Source: Clostridia bacterium
GTDB lineage: Bacteria > Bacillota > Clostridia > Oscillospirales > Acutalibacteraceae
Direction: 5' to 3'
DNA length: 60,177 nucleotides
Assembly (NCBI GenBank): GCA_017397105.1
Contig: JAFQKF010000024.1
Coordinates: 1 to 60,177, forward strand
Made by a program: the position numbers and the translations under genes. Positions 26,358 to 35,340 of this stretch are shown piece after piece (within the stretch, counting starts at the first letter, position 1; each line of letters begins with the position of its first letter). The notes beneath the pieces are model-generated. The model saw nothing but the letters and a program-made list of their open reading frames with translations, had not been told where the DNA came from and made no database searches.

Positions 26358-27206
26358 ATGTGGAAATATAAGCTGTGCCTGGGAACAAGCGGTGCGTTTC
26401 CGATATCGCTGTGTGAGCAGGTGAGGCTGTTTCACCGAACGGGCTTTGAAGCGTTTTTTACGGAGTGGCAGCGTGGCGACGATTTAACTGCTCTTGCGGC
26501 GCTTTCAAAAGAACTCGGTATGATTTTTCAGTCGGTCCACGCTCCTTTTGGTAAATCGAGGGATATGTGGCACGGCGATGCTGAAAAGGCAAAGCAGGCT
26601 GTCAGCGAGCTTGTTGAGTGTGTGGATGAGTGTGCAAAGCAGAGTGTGCCGCTTATGGTAGCTCATGCGTTTATCGGATTTGAGGACCATACTCCAACGG
26701 CGCAGGGGCTTGAGAATTACGGAAAGGTAATAGAATACGCACGGGAAAAGGGCGTTAAAATCGCATTTGAGAATACCGAGGGTGAGGAGTATCTTGCGGC
26801 GTTGATGAATGAGTTTTCAAGATGCGAAAACGTCGGTTTCTGCTGGGATACGGGGCACGAGATGTGCTATAACCGCTCGCAGGATTTGCTGAGTCTTTAC
26901 GGCGACAGATTGCTGTGCACTCACATAAACGACAACCTGGGCATACGTGATTCCGACGGCAGAATAACCTATATCGACGATTTACATCTTTTGCCGTTTG
27001 ACGGTATTGCAGATTGGGATGATATAGCTGCAAGGCTTGATAAATGCGGGTTTGACGGTGTTATGACCTTTGAACTCTCAACCGTATCAAAGCCCGGTCG
27101 TCATGAAAACGATATTTACCGTGATATGAAGTTTGATTCTTATATTGCGGAGTGTTATAAGCGTGCCTGCCGTGTGGCGGCAAAGCGCAAAGGTTATAAA
27201 AAATAA
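26358..27206 (+). CDS. sugar phosphate isomerase/epimerase-like TIM-barrel protein
   Basis: A 282-residue cytoplasmic protein of the xylose isomerase-like / AP endonuclease family 2 fold. Metal-site features are FQSVHAPFG (about 55-63), KIAFENTEGEEY (Glu, about 135), VGFCWDTGHE (Asp-His, about 158-167) and LLCTHINDN (His, about 190). It likely isomerises or epimerises a sugar or inositol derivative, or hydrates a keto-sugar. The pairing with a Gfo/Idh oxidoreductase directly downstream is a common catabolic module for oxidised sugars. ATG after GGGAGTG. Confidence 0.85.
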   Translation: MWKYKLCLGTSGAFPISLCEQVRLFHRTGFEAFFTEWQRGDDLTALAALSKELGMIFQSVHAPFGKSRDMWHGDAEKAKQAVSELVECVDECAKQSVPLMVAHAFIGFEDHTPTAQGLENYGKVIEYAREKGVKIAFENTEGEEYLAALMNEFSRCENVGFCWDTGHEMCYNRSQDLLSLYGDRLLCTHINDNLGIRDSDGRITYIDDLHLLPFDGIADWDDIAARLDKCGFDGVMTFELSTVSKPGRHENDIYRDMKFDSYIAECYKRACRVAAKRKGYKK

Positions 27207-27220
27207 GGGAGGAAAAATTA

Positions 27221-28279
27221 ATGGCACTTAAAGTCGGAGTTATAGGTAACGGAGGAATCAGCCGTTGCCACGCAAGAGGATATAAGGCGCTGGGTGACAG
27301 AGTTGAGATTGTTGCCTGCTGCGATATTGTTGAGGAAAAAGCAAAGGCTTTCGCTGAAGAATTTGACGTAAAGAATTATTACACCGATTGCAAGACGATG
27401 CTTGAGGAAAATGAGCTTGACCTTGTAAGCGTCTGCACATGGAACAGCGCCCACGCAGAGTGCACAATAGCTGCACTCAACGCAGGCTGCAACGTAATAT
27501 GCGAAAAGCCGATGGCTATGAATGCTCAGCAGGCAATCGAAATGAAGGAAGCGGCTGAGAAAAACGGCAAATTGCTTATGGTGGGCTTTGTGCGCCGTCA
27601 GGGCAACGATGCCGCCGCCGCAATTGATTTTATAAATAAGGGATACCTCGGTGATATTTATTTTGCAAAGGCAACCTATCTTCGCCGCTGCGGCTTCCCC
27701 GGCGGATGGTTCGGCAACAAGAGCCTTTCCGGCGGAGGACCTCTTATCGATCTTGGCGTTCACGTTATTGACCTTACAAGATATATTATGGGTAATCCCA
27801 GACCCGTTACCGTTTTCGGCGCAACGTTTGATAAAATCGGCGCAAGAAGTCATATAAAAACTACCGCGTGGGAATCCGAAACGGTAGTGGAGAAGCCTGT
27901 TTTTGACGTTGAGGATCTTGCTGTTGCAATGATTCGTTTTGATAACGGAGCGGTTTTACAGGTTGAAACAAGCTTCAATCTTAACACCAAATCCTCAAGC
28001 GGTGATATTGAACTGTTCGGCGACAAGGCGGGTCTTACCCTTGAACCCTTTGAACTTCATACCGAGTGCAACGGCAGAATAGCCGATATCTCAATTTCAG
28101 GCGATAACGGTTTTGATTTTGACAGGGATTTCAACAGAGAAATCAAAAACTTTGCAGATGCCGTTGAGGGTAAGGCGCAGTGTATTGCCACAGCCGATGA
28201 CGGTGTAGAGCTTATGAAGATTCTTGATGCGGTATATCTTTCCGCAAAAACAGGAAAATCTGTTGATATAGCAAGATAA
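27221..28279 (+). CDS. Gfo/Idh/MocA-family oxidoreductase
   Basis: A 352-residue NAD(P)-dependent dehydrogenase. The N-terminal Rossmann domain begins VGVIGNGGISRCHARGY; CNVICEKPMAMNAQQA holds the conserved E-K-P motif with the catalytic Lys near 96; the C-terminal domain has GGPLIDLGVHVIDLTRYIMG, including the His of the active site. It probably oxidises or reduces a sugar or inositol ring hydroxyl. ATG after GGGAGG. Last gene of the GH39-like operon. Confidence 0.92.
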   Translation: MALKVGVIGNGGISRCHARGYKALGDRVEIVACCDIVEEKAKAFAEEFDVKNYYTDCKTMLEENELDLVSVCTWNSAHAECTIAALNAGCNVICEKPMAMNAQQAIEMKEAAEKNGKLLMVGFVRRQGNDAAAAIDFINKGYLGDIYFAKATYLRRCGFPGGWFGNKSLSGGGPLIDLGVHVIDLTRYIMGNPRPVTVFGATFDKIGARSHIKTTAWESETVVEKPVFDVEDLAVAMIRFDNGAVLQVETSFNLNTKSSSGDIELFGDKAGLTLEPFELHTECNGRIADISISGDNGFDFDRDFNREIKNFADAVEGKAQCIATADDGVELMKILDAVYLSAKTGKSVDIAR

Positions 28280-28282
28280 CTG

Positions 28283-28311
28283 TTGATTTTTCAGGAAAAC
28301 TGTTTTATTCT
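28283..28311 (+). promoter_or_regulatory. sigma-A promoter of the TM2 gene
   Basis: TTGATT (28283-28288), 17-base spacer, TATTCT (28306-28311), immediately after the stop codon of the oxidoreductase. Confidence 0.65.
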
Positions 28312-28342
28312 GTAATTAACAACAAGCCAAGGAGGTAATATT

Positions 28343-28756
28343 ATGTTTTGCACAAATTGCGGAGCACAGCAGCCTGAAGGAGCAAAATTCTGCGAATTCT
28401 GCGGCACACCCGTAGGAGCGGCTCAGCCCGTTCAGCCTGAGCAACCCGCACAGCCTGCTCCCGAGGTTAATAATCAGCAGCCCCCTCAGCAGCCGCCCGT
28501 GTATCAGCAGCCGGTTTACCAGCAGCCCGTGTACGCACAGCCTCAGCCTCCCGTTGAAAGTAAAAACAAGATTGTGGCTCTTCTTCTCTGCTTCTTCCTT
28601 GGAGCGTTGGGTATCCACAGATTCTACGTCGGCAAAATCGGCACGGGAGTTATCTGGCTTCTTACGGCAGGTCTGTTCGGCTTTGGCGCATTGATTGATT
28701 TTATCATGATTCTTGTAGGTGCATTCAAGGATTCCAACGGAAACAAACTCGCATAA
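28343..28756 (+). CDS. zinc-ribbon and TM2-domain membrane protein
   Basis: A 137-residue protein. The N-terminal zinc ribbon is [20 protein letters not shown] with two CxxC pairs. A Pro/Gln/Tyr-rich linker follows, repeating [10 protein letters not shown]. The C-terminal TM2 domain has two hydrophobic helices around [16 protein letters not shown], the family signature, and ends in a short polar tail. Role unknown; TM2 proteins are small inner-membrane proteins of uncertain function. ATG after AAGGAGG. A hairpin follows. Confidence 0.93.
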   Translation: MFCTNCGAQQPEGAKFCEFCGTPVGAAQPVQPEQPAQPAPEVNNQQPPQQPPVYQQPVYQQPVYAQPQPPVESKNKIVALLLCFFLGALGIHRFYVGKIGTGVIWLLTAGLFGFGALIDFIMILVGAFKDSNGNKLA

Positions 28757-28764
28757 ATAAAAGC

Positions 28765-28797
28765 GTCCGCAAAAGGAAATCTTTTGCGGACATTTTT
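28765..28797. terminator. intrinsic terminator between convergent genes
   Basis: Perfect arms GTCCGCAAAAG / CTTTTGCGGAC followed by ATTTTTTAT. It can also end the minus-strand gene, whose stop codon overlaps its edge. Confidence 0.9.
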
Positions 28798-30743
28798 TAT
28801 CGGGTGATAATTTTTAATTCTTTGCCGCATTCAGGCAGGTCAACGGTTATACTGCCGTCAGGGGCATCACCGCTGAGGGTGACAATTCTTTGACTTGCGG
28901 TGATTTTTATATCAAGGTCAAGCCTTTTAAGCGATGAAAGGGGATACTTTTTCACGGTTATGCGTGCACCGTCGTATATCCACTCGGCAGGGATACCTCT
29001 GCCAATTATGATATCTCCGTTCGCTTTTTCACATATTATGGAGTCAAACAGTACCTTTGTGGCGGTTGACTGACCCCAGATATGCTGGCATGACCCTCCG
29101 CCGCCTGCGGCATGAGGAATGCTCCACGGCGATTTTTCATCAGGGTAGTCAATGCCTTCCCACCAGGAGAAGGGACCCGACTGCGCCTGTTCAATCATAA
29201 ACTGATACGCTTTTATTCCGCAGTCACGGTATTTGTCGCCCCTGAGTGCGGCACCGCCGTAGCCTGCGTTATAGGCGCTGCAGAAATATCCGTGCGGATA
29301 TCCGCCGAAGTTATAGATGCTGTTGCTTATATCTTTTCTGCGTTCAAAGCCGTGGGTGTAGGTTTCGTCGATTAAATCAAGGCTTACTCCGTATTGCTTT
29401 GCACCGAAAAGATAGCCGTCCCATGCCCAACGTCCGAAAAGGAACATCGAAGCCCAGTTTGCATCCCTTGGGTCACTTCTCGGGCCTGCCTCGTTAGGCT
29501 CGGTAACGGAAATGGGAATATAGTTGATACCGTTGTCGCTCAGCGTTCTTTCAAGCCTTGTATTCAATGCGTTGAGCAGGGAATCGTACTCTTTCTGAGC
29601 CCATTGCGCCTCGTCCTCTTCCGAAAGCTTTTCGCATATATAACGGTAACAGCAAAGCCCGGTAAGGGCGGACCAGTTATCAATAGTCCAGTTTCCGTGG
29701 GAGTCGATAGCGTTTGTTTTTTTGATTATTGAATCGGGTGTTTCACGGGATTCGGCAACAAAGCGAGCGTTTTCTTTGATATCCCTGAAGTTTTCGCGGA
29801 TGTAACTTATATCGCCCGTTTTTTGCAGATAAAGGGCAAAAAACCAGCTGTATTTCCAACGTGCATCGGGATACTGGATATTTTTGAGAATGTGCTTTGC
29901 ATACTCTTTTAAATCCTTGAAATCGCCTACGGTAACAAGAGCAGCGAGAATTCCTATTATGTCGTGGTCGAACACTCTGTCATATCCGTTTTCGCCAACG
30001 TGAAGCTCGGTGCCGTCCTTTACAATCATTGTGTAAATATAGCCTGCCTTATAGGCGTTGATGAGCCTCTCGTCAGGGAGATTGGTAATCTCGGCAAGGG
30101 GCTCAAGTCTTTTGAGCCAATACTCTTTCATGCTGTTGTAATGCTCGTCAAAGCCGCCGGCAAGGGCGATTTTTTCATTGCTCGGGTAGGGATACTTTTT
30201 GCCGAAACGGTCAGCACCCACCGCATAATCCCTTACCACCGTTTTGCCTGCACCCACCGTTTTGGGGCACTCGGTTAACGGTATAAGCATAGAGGAAACC
30301 TTTGACAGGTTTTTTTCTTTATCTGAAAGGTTTACCGCAGTTATGCGTGAATACGCTATCACGTAATCGTAAGAATCAACGGTTACTTTGTCAGCAAAAT
30401 TCTCTACGGTGTATTTTACGCAATCCTTTTCCATTTCACTTACAAAGCATGGCAGGAAGCCTTCTTTGTTGTACCAGTTGATTTTGCCCTCGGGGGCTGA
30501 GATGCCGAAGGTTATAAAAGTGTGATTTCTGTCACGCAGAAGATAGCTTCCGTCAATAAAAGCAATGGGTGCATCCTTGTCACCCTCAAAGCCGAAGCAG
30601 GCGGTAAGCTCGGGAAAACGCTTGCAGGCATAGCCGCTTTTTCCTATCAGACCTTTTTTGAAAGAAACTCGCAGTTTGTTGGTAAGCTTGAAGTACACTG
30701 CGGCAATGTTGGAAAACAGAGGCTTTTTTTCTTTATCGGGCAT
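28797..30743 (-). CDS. cytosolic (alpha/alpha)6-barrel glycosidase-like protein, family unclear
   Basis: A 648-residue protein without a signal peptide. The first 220 residues look like a beta-sandwich (ACFGFEGDKDAPIAFIDGSY). From about 225 on it is helical and Trp/Tyr-rich, with repeated hairpins such as LINAYKAGYIYTMIV, NGYDRVFDHDIIGIL, HGNWTIDNWSALTG and GPFSWWEGIDYPDE, the pattern of six-hairpin glycosidases. Candidate acids are the Asp pair in RVFDHD and the Glu in WWEGID. It lacks the GH78 signature, so the family is not assigned. The GGGGSCQHIWGQ segment near 560 is distinctive. ATG after GGGAGG. Divergent from the alpha/beta-hydrolase. Confidence 0.7.
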   Translation of the reverse strand: MPDKEKKPLFSNIAAVYFKLTNKLRVSFKKGLIGKSGYACKRFPELTACFGFEGDKDAPIAFIDGSYLLRDRNHTFITFGISAPEGKINWYNKEGFLPCFVSEMEKDCVKYTVENFADKVTVDSYDYVIAYSRITAVNLSDKEKNLSKVSSMLIPLTECPKTVGAGKTVVRDYAVGADRFGKKYPYPSNEKIALAGGFDEHYNSMKEYWLKRLEPLAEITNLPDERLINAYKAGYIYTMIVKDGTELHVGENGYDRVFDHDIIGILAALVTVGDFKDLKEYAKHILKNIQYPDARWKYSWFFALYLQKTGDISYIRENFRDIKENARFVAESRETPDSIIKKTNAIDSHGNWTIDNWSALTGLCCYRYICEKLSEEDEAQWAQKEYDSLLNALNTRLERTLSDNGINYIPISVTEPNEAGPRSDPRDANWASMFLFGRWAWDGYLFGAKQYGVSLDLIDETYTHGFERRKDISNSIYNFGGYPHGYFCSAYNAGYGGAALRGDKYRDCGIKAYQFMIEQAQSGPFSWWEGIDYPDEKSPWSIPHAAGGGGSCQHIWGQSTATKVLFDSIICEKANGDIIIGRGIPAEWIYDGARITVKKYPLSSLKRLDLDIKITASQRIVTLSGDAPDGSITVDLPECGKELKIITR

Positions 30744-30773
30744 TTTGATTCCTCCCGTATGTGTGATACTTTT

Positions 30774-30802
30774 ATTTTAAATTCCTGTTATAAAAAAGTC
30801 AA
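30774..30802 (-). promoter_or_regulatory. sigma-A promoter of the (alpha/alpha)6-barrel gene
   Basis: Minus strand: TTGACT (30797-30802), 17-base spacer, TAAAAT (30774-30779). Confidence 0.75.
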
Positions 30803-30807
30803 CAGTA

Positions 30808-30835
30808 TTGATTTTTTAATGCACACTATGATAAT
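30808..30835 (+). promoter_or_regulatory. sigma-A promoter of the alpha/beta-hydrolase
   Basis: TTGATT (30808-30813), 16-base spacer, GATAAT (30830-30835). Its -35 lies only five bases from the divergent -35. Confidence 0.6.
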
Positions 30836-30860
30836 ATATTTTTAAGAAAGGTGTGATTTT

Positions 30861-31799
30861 ATGAAAGCGGTTTCCAAAATTTTTACAGCCGCGGGTGCCG
30901 TTACGGCATTTGCCGCAGTTACGGGTGCGATTGCTTATTGCCACGCCATTATACCCAAAAGAGTACCCAAAACACCTACGGATGAAAAAAGAATAGCACG
31001 CATTGATATAAGAAAACGCAATAACGATTATCTGTATTCTCACAACCCTGAGGATCTGGAGCTTGTTACCGACGGACTTAAATTAAGAACGTGGTTTGTG
31101 CCTGCAAAGGAGCCTTCAAAACGTTTTGTGATATGCATTCACGGCTATAACTGCAACGGTCCCGATGAGTGCAGCCACCTTTTCGGATTTTATCACGACG
31201 TGCTCGGCTATAATTATTTCCTGCCGGACTTAAGAGGTCACGGCAGAAGCGAGGGCAATGCCGTCGGCTTCGGTGCGCTTGACAGTAAGGATATAAAGCT
31301 GTGGATTGATTATCTTGTAAACCGCTTCGGTGAGGATATTGAAATTATTATTCACGGCATTTCTATGGGTGCGGCAACGGCTATGCTTGTGAATTCGCAG
31401 AATCCCCCGCCGCAGGTAAAGCTTATTATTGAGGATTGCGGCTTTACGAATGCACTTGAAGAAATGATGAGCACGGTAAAGACTGCCGCAGGCTACGGCT
31501 TTCCGCTTGTGATGAATCTCGGCAATATTTTCTGCCGCCTTATCGCAGGGTATGACCTTAAGAAGGATGCCGACCCTTTGGGCAAAATGAAGGATGCCGT
31601 AAATCCCGTTTTGTTCATTCACGGCAGCGAAGATACTTTCGTGCCCACCTATATGTGCCATGAACTTTACGATGCCTGCCCCACGCCGAAGGATAAGCTG
31701 ATAGTGGAGGGCGCAATGCACGCTTACAGCTACTATGACGGCAAGGAAGAGTATGAAAAGAAAGTAACGGAATTTATTGATAAACATATTGGTTTGTAA
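30861..31799 (+). CDS. membrane-anchored alpha/beta-hydrolase
   Basis: A 312-residue hydrolase with an N-terminal hydrophobic anchor (AAGAVTAFAAVTGAIAYCHA). Motifs: RFVICIHGYNCNGPDE (oxyanion), DLRGHGRSEGNAVGFG, the nucleophile elbow HGISMGAATAM with Ser near 168, VLFIHGSEDTFVP (Asp near 255) and EGAMHAYSYY (His near 286), giving a complete catalytic triad. This matches the YqkD/FrsA-like family of Firmicutes hydrolases. Substrate unknown. ATG after GAAAGGTG. Confidence 0.92.
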   Translation: MKAVSKIFTAAGAVTAFAAVTGAIAYCHAIIPKRVPKTPTDEKRIARIDIRKRNNDYLYSHNPEDLELVTDGLKLRTWFVPAKEPSKRFVICIHGYNCNGPDECSHLFGFYHDVLGYNYFLPDLRGHGRSEGNAVGFGALDSKDIKLWIDYLVNRFGEDIEIIIHGISMGAATAMLVNSQNPPPQVKLIIEDCGFTNALEEMMSTVKTAAGYGFPLVMNLGNIFCRLIAGYDLKKDADPLGKMKDAVNPVLFIHGSEDTFVPTYMCHELYDACPTPKDKLIVEGAMHAYSYYDGKEEYEKKVTEFIDKHIGL

Positions 31800-31804
31800 A
31801 AAGC

Positions 31805-31838
31805 GAGCACCGCAGGATTTCCCTGCGGTGCTCTTTTT
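31805..31838. terminator. intrinsic terminator between convergent genes
   Basis: Perfect 12-base arms GAGCACCGCAGG / CCTGCGGTGCTC followed by TTTTTG. Confidence 0.92.
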
Positions 31839-31863
31839 GTGAAGCAACAATTAAACTGAAGTA

Positions 31864-34524
31864 TTACTGATTAAGCGGCAGACGTACGGTTGCCTTGAAT
31901 AAATCGCCGTCAATGGTAAGCAACAGCTCGCCGCCCTGTAGTGCGCACAGGTCACGGGCAATGGAAAGTCCGAGTCCGTTGCCGCCGTCCGTCCTTGAGG
32001 AGTCGCCTCTTACAAAGCGCTCCGTAAGCTCATCTGCGGTAATGTTGAGGCAATCTCTTGAAATATTTTTTATTTCAAATATGCCGAAGCTTTCATCACG
32101 GGAAACGCTGATATAAACCCTTGAAAACGGGGCGGAATACTTGCTTGCGTTTGATAGCAGATTGTCAATAATGCGGTAGGTTTTTTGGCTGTCTGCAAAA
32201 ACGGTAACCGCTTCTTCGCTGACGTTGAGCTTTACGTCGAGATTTAACTGCTCAAAGCTTTCTGCGCTTTCGCCAACTGCCTGCAGCGTAAGCTCGCAGA
32301 GATTGAGCGCCGCCTTGTTGAGATTTATAGTGCCTGCGGAAGCTTTTGAAGCCTCCACAAGGTCCTCGATAAGGCTCTTCAATCTTGCCGATTTTTCGTC
32401 GAGTACGTTGAGGTAACCCAGAGCGGTTTCGTCGTTTATATCGCATTTTTTGAGCAGGTCAACGTAGTTTATAACCGCCGTGAGGGGAGTCTTGAGGTCG
32501 TGCGAAACGTTGGTGATAAGCTCGGTTTTCATTCGCTCATCCTTGGTTGCGGTTTCTATTGCTCTTTCAAGCTCTTCACGGTTTAGGCGAAGTCCGCTTT
32601 CGAGCATTCTGAGGGATTCGTCGCAGCCGATAAGCTCCGCAGGATTGGGCGCTGTATGCTCGCAGGCGCAGCAGATAAGCGTATCAAGCTGCTGAATGTA
32701 GCGGAGAACCTTGCGTATAACAAAGAAATTGAATACCGCCGCTGCGGCAAAAATGAACAAGGAAACAACAGTTAATCTCCAGAAGAAAATGCCGCCTGCA
32801 AGCAGGAGAACAAGGTTGATTACAAAGTAAACCGCAAGCTGTATTAAGAATTTCTTTTTGAACTGTCGGGGTTTGTATTCAAAAAGTCTCTTTATATCAC
32901 AGAAGATTTTCTTTACGGGAGTTTTGATTTTACGGAAAATGAAGCTGATGATTCTTACTCCGGTAAAGTGTCCGAACCAGCTTTTTCCTGCACGCTTTAT
33001 GCGTACGGTTGAGCAAAGCCACTCCATAAAAACAAGAGCGGAAAGAGCAAAGAGCGTGCACGCAATAACGTGGGGCAAGGGTGTGTATTCAAGACCCTCA
33101 AGCTGACGGAATATCGGCAGACCGATATATGTTGTGCCGGCTATGAAAGTGCCGAAAAGCAGAGCAAACATCAGCCCCGCGCTTATAATAAGATGAATAT
33201 CGGTGGGCAGCTTGTCGGTAAACGAAAGTCTGACTCCCTCTTCGTTGTTGCTCAGTCCGCTGCCCTTCGCCGCAAGAATTATGAATATAAGGCAGGCAAT
33301 AAGGAACAGTACGGCCATAACAAACCAGCTCACGCAGCCGTTGTAGCAATCGTAATCGTTAAAGAAGGTCTGAGCCCTTGTGAGCAGGGTTTCATAGTTT
33401 GCAGCGGGTGAGTGATAAATGATAACGTCAATCCCGTTGTTGTCAACAAAGGAGCCCGGGCCGAAATATGAAGAAAGATTACCTGTGTTGAAATACTCGT
33501 TTACAACGGAAAATGCAGAATCGGTTATTCCGCTGTATCTGAGCTCTCCGCCGTCATAAATGATGTAAAAGCTGTCATTTTCAACGGTCTGCGCAGTTAT
33601 TGAAGGGTCAGCGGTAGCAAAGAGGATTTCCAGGGTTGCTCTGTCCCTGAAGCAGCAAAGGATTTCGGGATACTTTCTCAGCCTTGCTTCAGCAGATTTT
33701 GCGTAGGTTTTTTCGCTGTCATACCAGAAAATATGCTCATTGTCATATTGAGCTGAAAAGTCTTTTCTTATTTCGCTTTCGGTGTAATTGAAGCTTCCTT
33801 CATATAAATAACCGTGAGCGTACTCGCCTGAATTGAGCTGTATTTTGTAATTAAAGTTAAAATTGTCAAAAAACGCTTCGTCCCTTACAAGATGCTCATA
33901 GGCAAGGAAATCAAGACCGCTCGAGTTTTCAAGAGCTGTTTTCGCCTCTTTAAGTGCTGCGGAAGCATCAGAGGGGAGGATGATTACGGTTTTGTTGGCT
34001 GTTGTTACGGTTTCGGAAGTGGAATAATCTTCTGTAACGGTATTCCCTTCGTTTGCAACGTAAACCTCACTCATCTCTTCAAAGACAGCGGTTGTAACCT
34101 CGTCGGAAGGAAACGTTGTGGTTTCGTATTCGCCGGGCAGGGCGTATTCCGTGCCTGCATTGTTTACTGCATACCTGAGCTCATTTTCAATGATTTTTGC
34201 TTTTCTTTCAAGGAATTCGTTGGTTGCGGCGTCAACAATCTGAGCCTTGCTGTTGCACCATGCGAGATTGTTTTCTTCAAGCTCATAGGAAGTGATCAGC
34301 CTTACTGCGCTGCTCATATATTCGCTCAGGGCACGCACGAAAACGCCGCTTTCGTAAAAGTTGTCGCACCCCTCGGTTATTGACGCAACAGTAGAGCAGA
34401 CGTAAATTTTTGCTGCTCCGACTGCCGCCGTGCAGGCGCCTGCAAAAGCAAAAATCACCGCAAGGAAAACGCATATTGCTTTAAAAACAGGGCTTTTACT
34501 TAATTTTTTCGATTTTGTAGCCAA
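31864..34524 (-). CDS. sensor histidine kinase with a large extracytoplasmic domain
   Basis: An 886-residue kinase. One transmembrane helix near residues 12-40 is followed by an exported sensor region of about 360 residues, then a cluster of roughly five helices (starting WFVMAVLFLIACLIFIILAA). The cytoplasmic part has the HisKA box NVSHDLKTPLTAVINYVDLL with His near 672, the N box NLLSNASKYS and the G box RTDGGNGLGLSIARD. This is an OmpR-class (VanS-like) kinase. Start is TTG at 34522-34524, overlapping the upstream regulator's 3' end by 29 bases, so the two are co-translated. The sensor domain resembles no family I recognise. Confidence 0.92.
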   Translation of the reverse strand: MATKSKKLSKSPVFKAICVFLAVIFAFAGACTAAVGAAKIYVCSTVASITEGCDNFYESGVFVRALSEYMSSAVRLITSYELEENNLAWCNSKAQIVDAATNEFLERKAKIIENELRYAVNNAGTEYALPGEYETTTFPSDEVTTAVFEEMSEVYVANEGNTVTEDYSTSETVTTANKTVIILPSDASAALKEAKTALENSSGLDFLAYEHLVRDEAFFDNFNFNYKIQLNSGEYAHGYLYEGSFNYTESEIRKDFSAQYDNEHIFWYDSEKTYAKSAEARLRKYPEILCCFRDRATLEILFATADPSITAQTVENDSFYIIYDGGELRYSGITDSAFSVVNEYFNTGNLSSYFGPGSFVDNNGIDVIIYHSPAANYETLLTRAQTFFNDYDCYNGCVSWFVMAVLFLIACLIFIILAAKGSGLSNNEEGVRLSFTDKLPTDIHLIISAGLMFALLFGTFIAGTTYIGLPIFRQLEGLEYTPLPHVIACTLFALSALVFMEWLCSTVRIKRAGKSWFGHFTGVRIISFIFRKIKTPVKKIFCDIKRLFEYKPRQFKKKFLIQLAVYFVINLVLLLAGGIFFWRLTVVSLFIFAAAAVFNFFVIRKVLRYIQQLDTLICCACEHTAPNPAELIGCDESLRMLESGLRLNREELERAIETATKDERMKTELITNVSHDLKTPLTAVINYVDLLKKCDINDETALGYLNVLDEKSARLKSLIEDLVEASKASAGTINLNKAALNLCELTLQAVGESAESFEQLNLDVKLNVSEEAVTVFADSQKTYRIIDNLLSNASKYSAPFSRVYISVSRDESFGIFEIKNISRDCLNITADELTERFVRGDSSRTDGGNGLGLSIARDLCALQGGELLLTIDGDLFKATVRLPLNQ

Positions 34525-35188
34525 TTCCCCACACCACCTTTAAATATTTCGGGTTCTTAGGGTCGATTTCAATTTTTTCTCTGATTTTTCTGATGTGAAC
34601 GGTTACCGTTTTGTCGCTGGTATATGACGGCTCATTCCACACCGCCTCGTAAATCTGCGAGGTGGAAAGCACTCTGCCCATGTTCTGCATAAGATGCTCA
34701 AGGATTCCGTATTCACGGGCGGTGAGTCTTACGGGGTCGCCGTCAAGGGTTACAAGCTTGCTTTCCGTATCAAGCGAGAGCGAGCCCGTGGTGAGCAGAG
34801 TTTCCTTTACCGTCATACTGCCGAGAGAGGTGTAGCGCCTTATCTGTGAGCGCACTCTTGCGGTAAGCTCCAGGGGATTGAAGGGCTTTGTTATGTAATC
34901 GTCAGCGCCGAAGTTGAGTCCCGAAATTTTATCGGTATCCTCACTTTTTGCCGAAAGCATAATGATTGGAATATTGTGCTTCTCGCGTATTTTAAGCGTA
35001 GCCCCCATTCCGTCAAGAAGCGGCATCATTATGTCAAGCACAATGCAGTGAACCTCGTTTTCGTTAACGAGCTGCACTGCCTCAGCCCCGTTTTGTGCTT
35101 TAAGTACCTCATAGCCCTCCAGCTTGAGATACACCTCGATTGAATCGAGGATTGCCTTGTCATCGTCGCAGACGAGTACACGGTACAT
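34496..35188 (-). CDS. OmpR/PhoB-family response regulator
   Basis: A 230-residue regulator. Receiver domain: DDDK acidic pocket (8-11), phosphoacceptor Asp 52 in IVLDIMMP, Ser/Thr near 80 (MLSAKSED) and Lys near 101 (YITKPF). The C-terminal winged-helix DNA-binding domain has LTAREYGILEHLM and TVTVHIRKIREKIE. Partner of the kinase that overlaps it. ATG after AGGAGATGAAGAA. Its long leader carries two AAGAATCGG repeats that could be its own binding site. Confidence 0.96.
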   Translation of the reverse strand: MYRVLVCDDDKAILDSIEVYLKLEGYEVLKAQNGAEAVQLVNENEVHCIVLDIMMPLLDGMGATLKIREKHNIPIIMLSAKSEDTDKISGLNFGADDYITKPFNPLELTARVRSQIRRYTSLGSMTVKETLLTTGSLSLDTESKLVTLDGDPVRLTAREYGILEHLMQNMGRVLSTSQIYEAVWNEPSYTSDKTVTVHIRKIREKIEIDPKNPKYLKVVWGIGYKIEKIK

Positions 35189-35258
35189 TTCTTCATCTCC
35201 TGTTCGTTGAATATCAGAGAAATATCACCCGATGGCTATATTAAAACACGCCAAAGTA

Positions 35259-35290
35259 AAGAATCGGGAAGTAAATTTATTAAGAATCGG
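35259..35290. promoter_or_regulatory. possible operator: direct repeat of AAGAATCGG
   Basis: Two copies of AAGAATCGG (35259-35267 and 35282-35290), 23 bases apart start to start, roughly two helical turns. They lie just downstream of the -10 element of the two-component promoter. OmpR-class regulators bind such direct repeats, so autoregulation is possible. Confidence 0.35.
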
Positions 35291-35305
35291 TAAAGATTCA
35301 ATTTT

Positions 35306-35334
35306 ATTATACCGCTTGCCGATGCAAAAAACAA
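35306..35334 (-). promoter_or_regulatory. sigma-A promoter of the two-component operon
   Basis: Minus strand: TTGTTT (35329-35334), 17-base spacer, TATAAT (35306-35311), leaving a leader of about 110 bases. Confidence 0.75.
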
Positions 35335-35340
35335 CATAAA

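Noticed and set aside
28501-28545. QQPVY-type repeat as a CRISPR or other DNA repeat
   Set aside because: It is a short coding repeat in the linker of the TM2 protein, without spacers.
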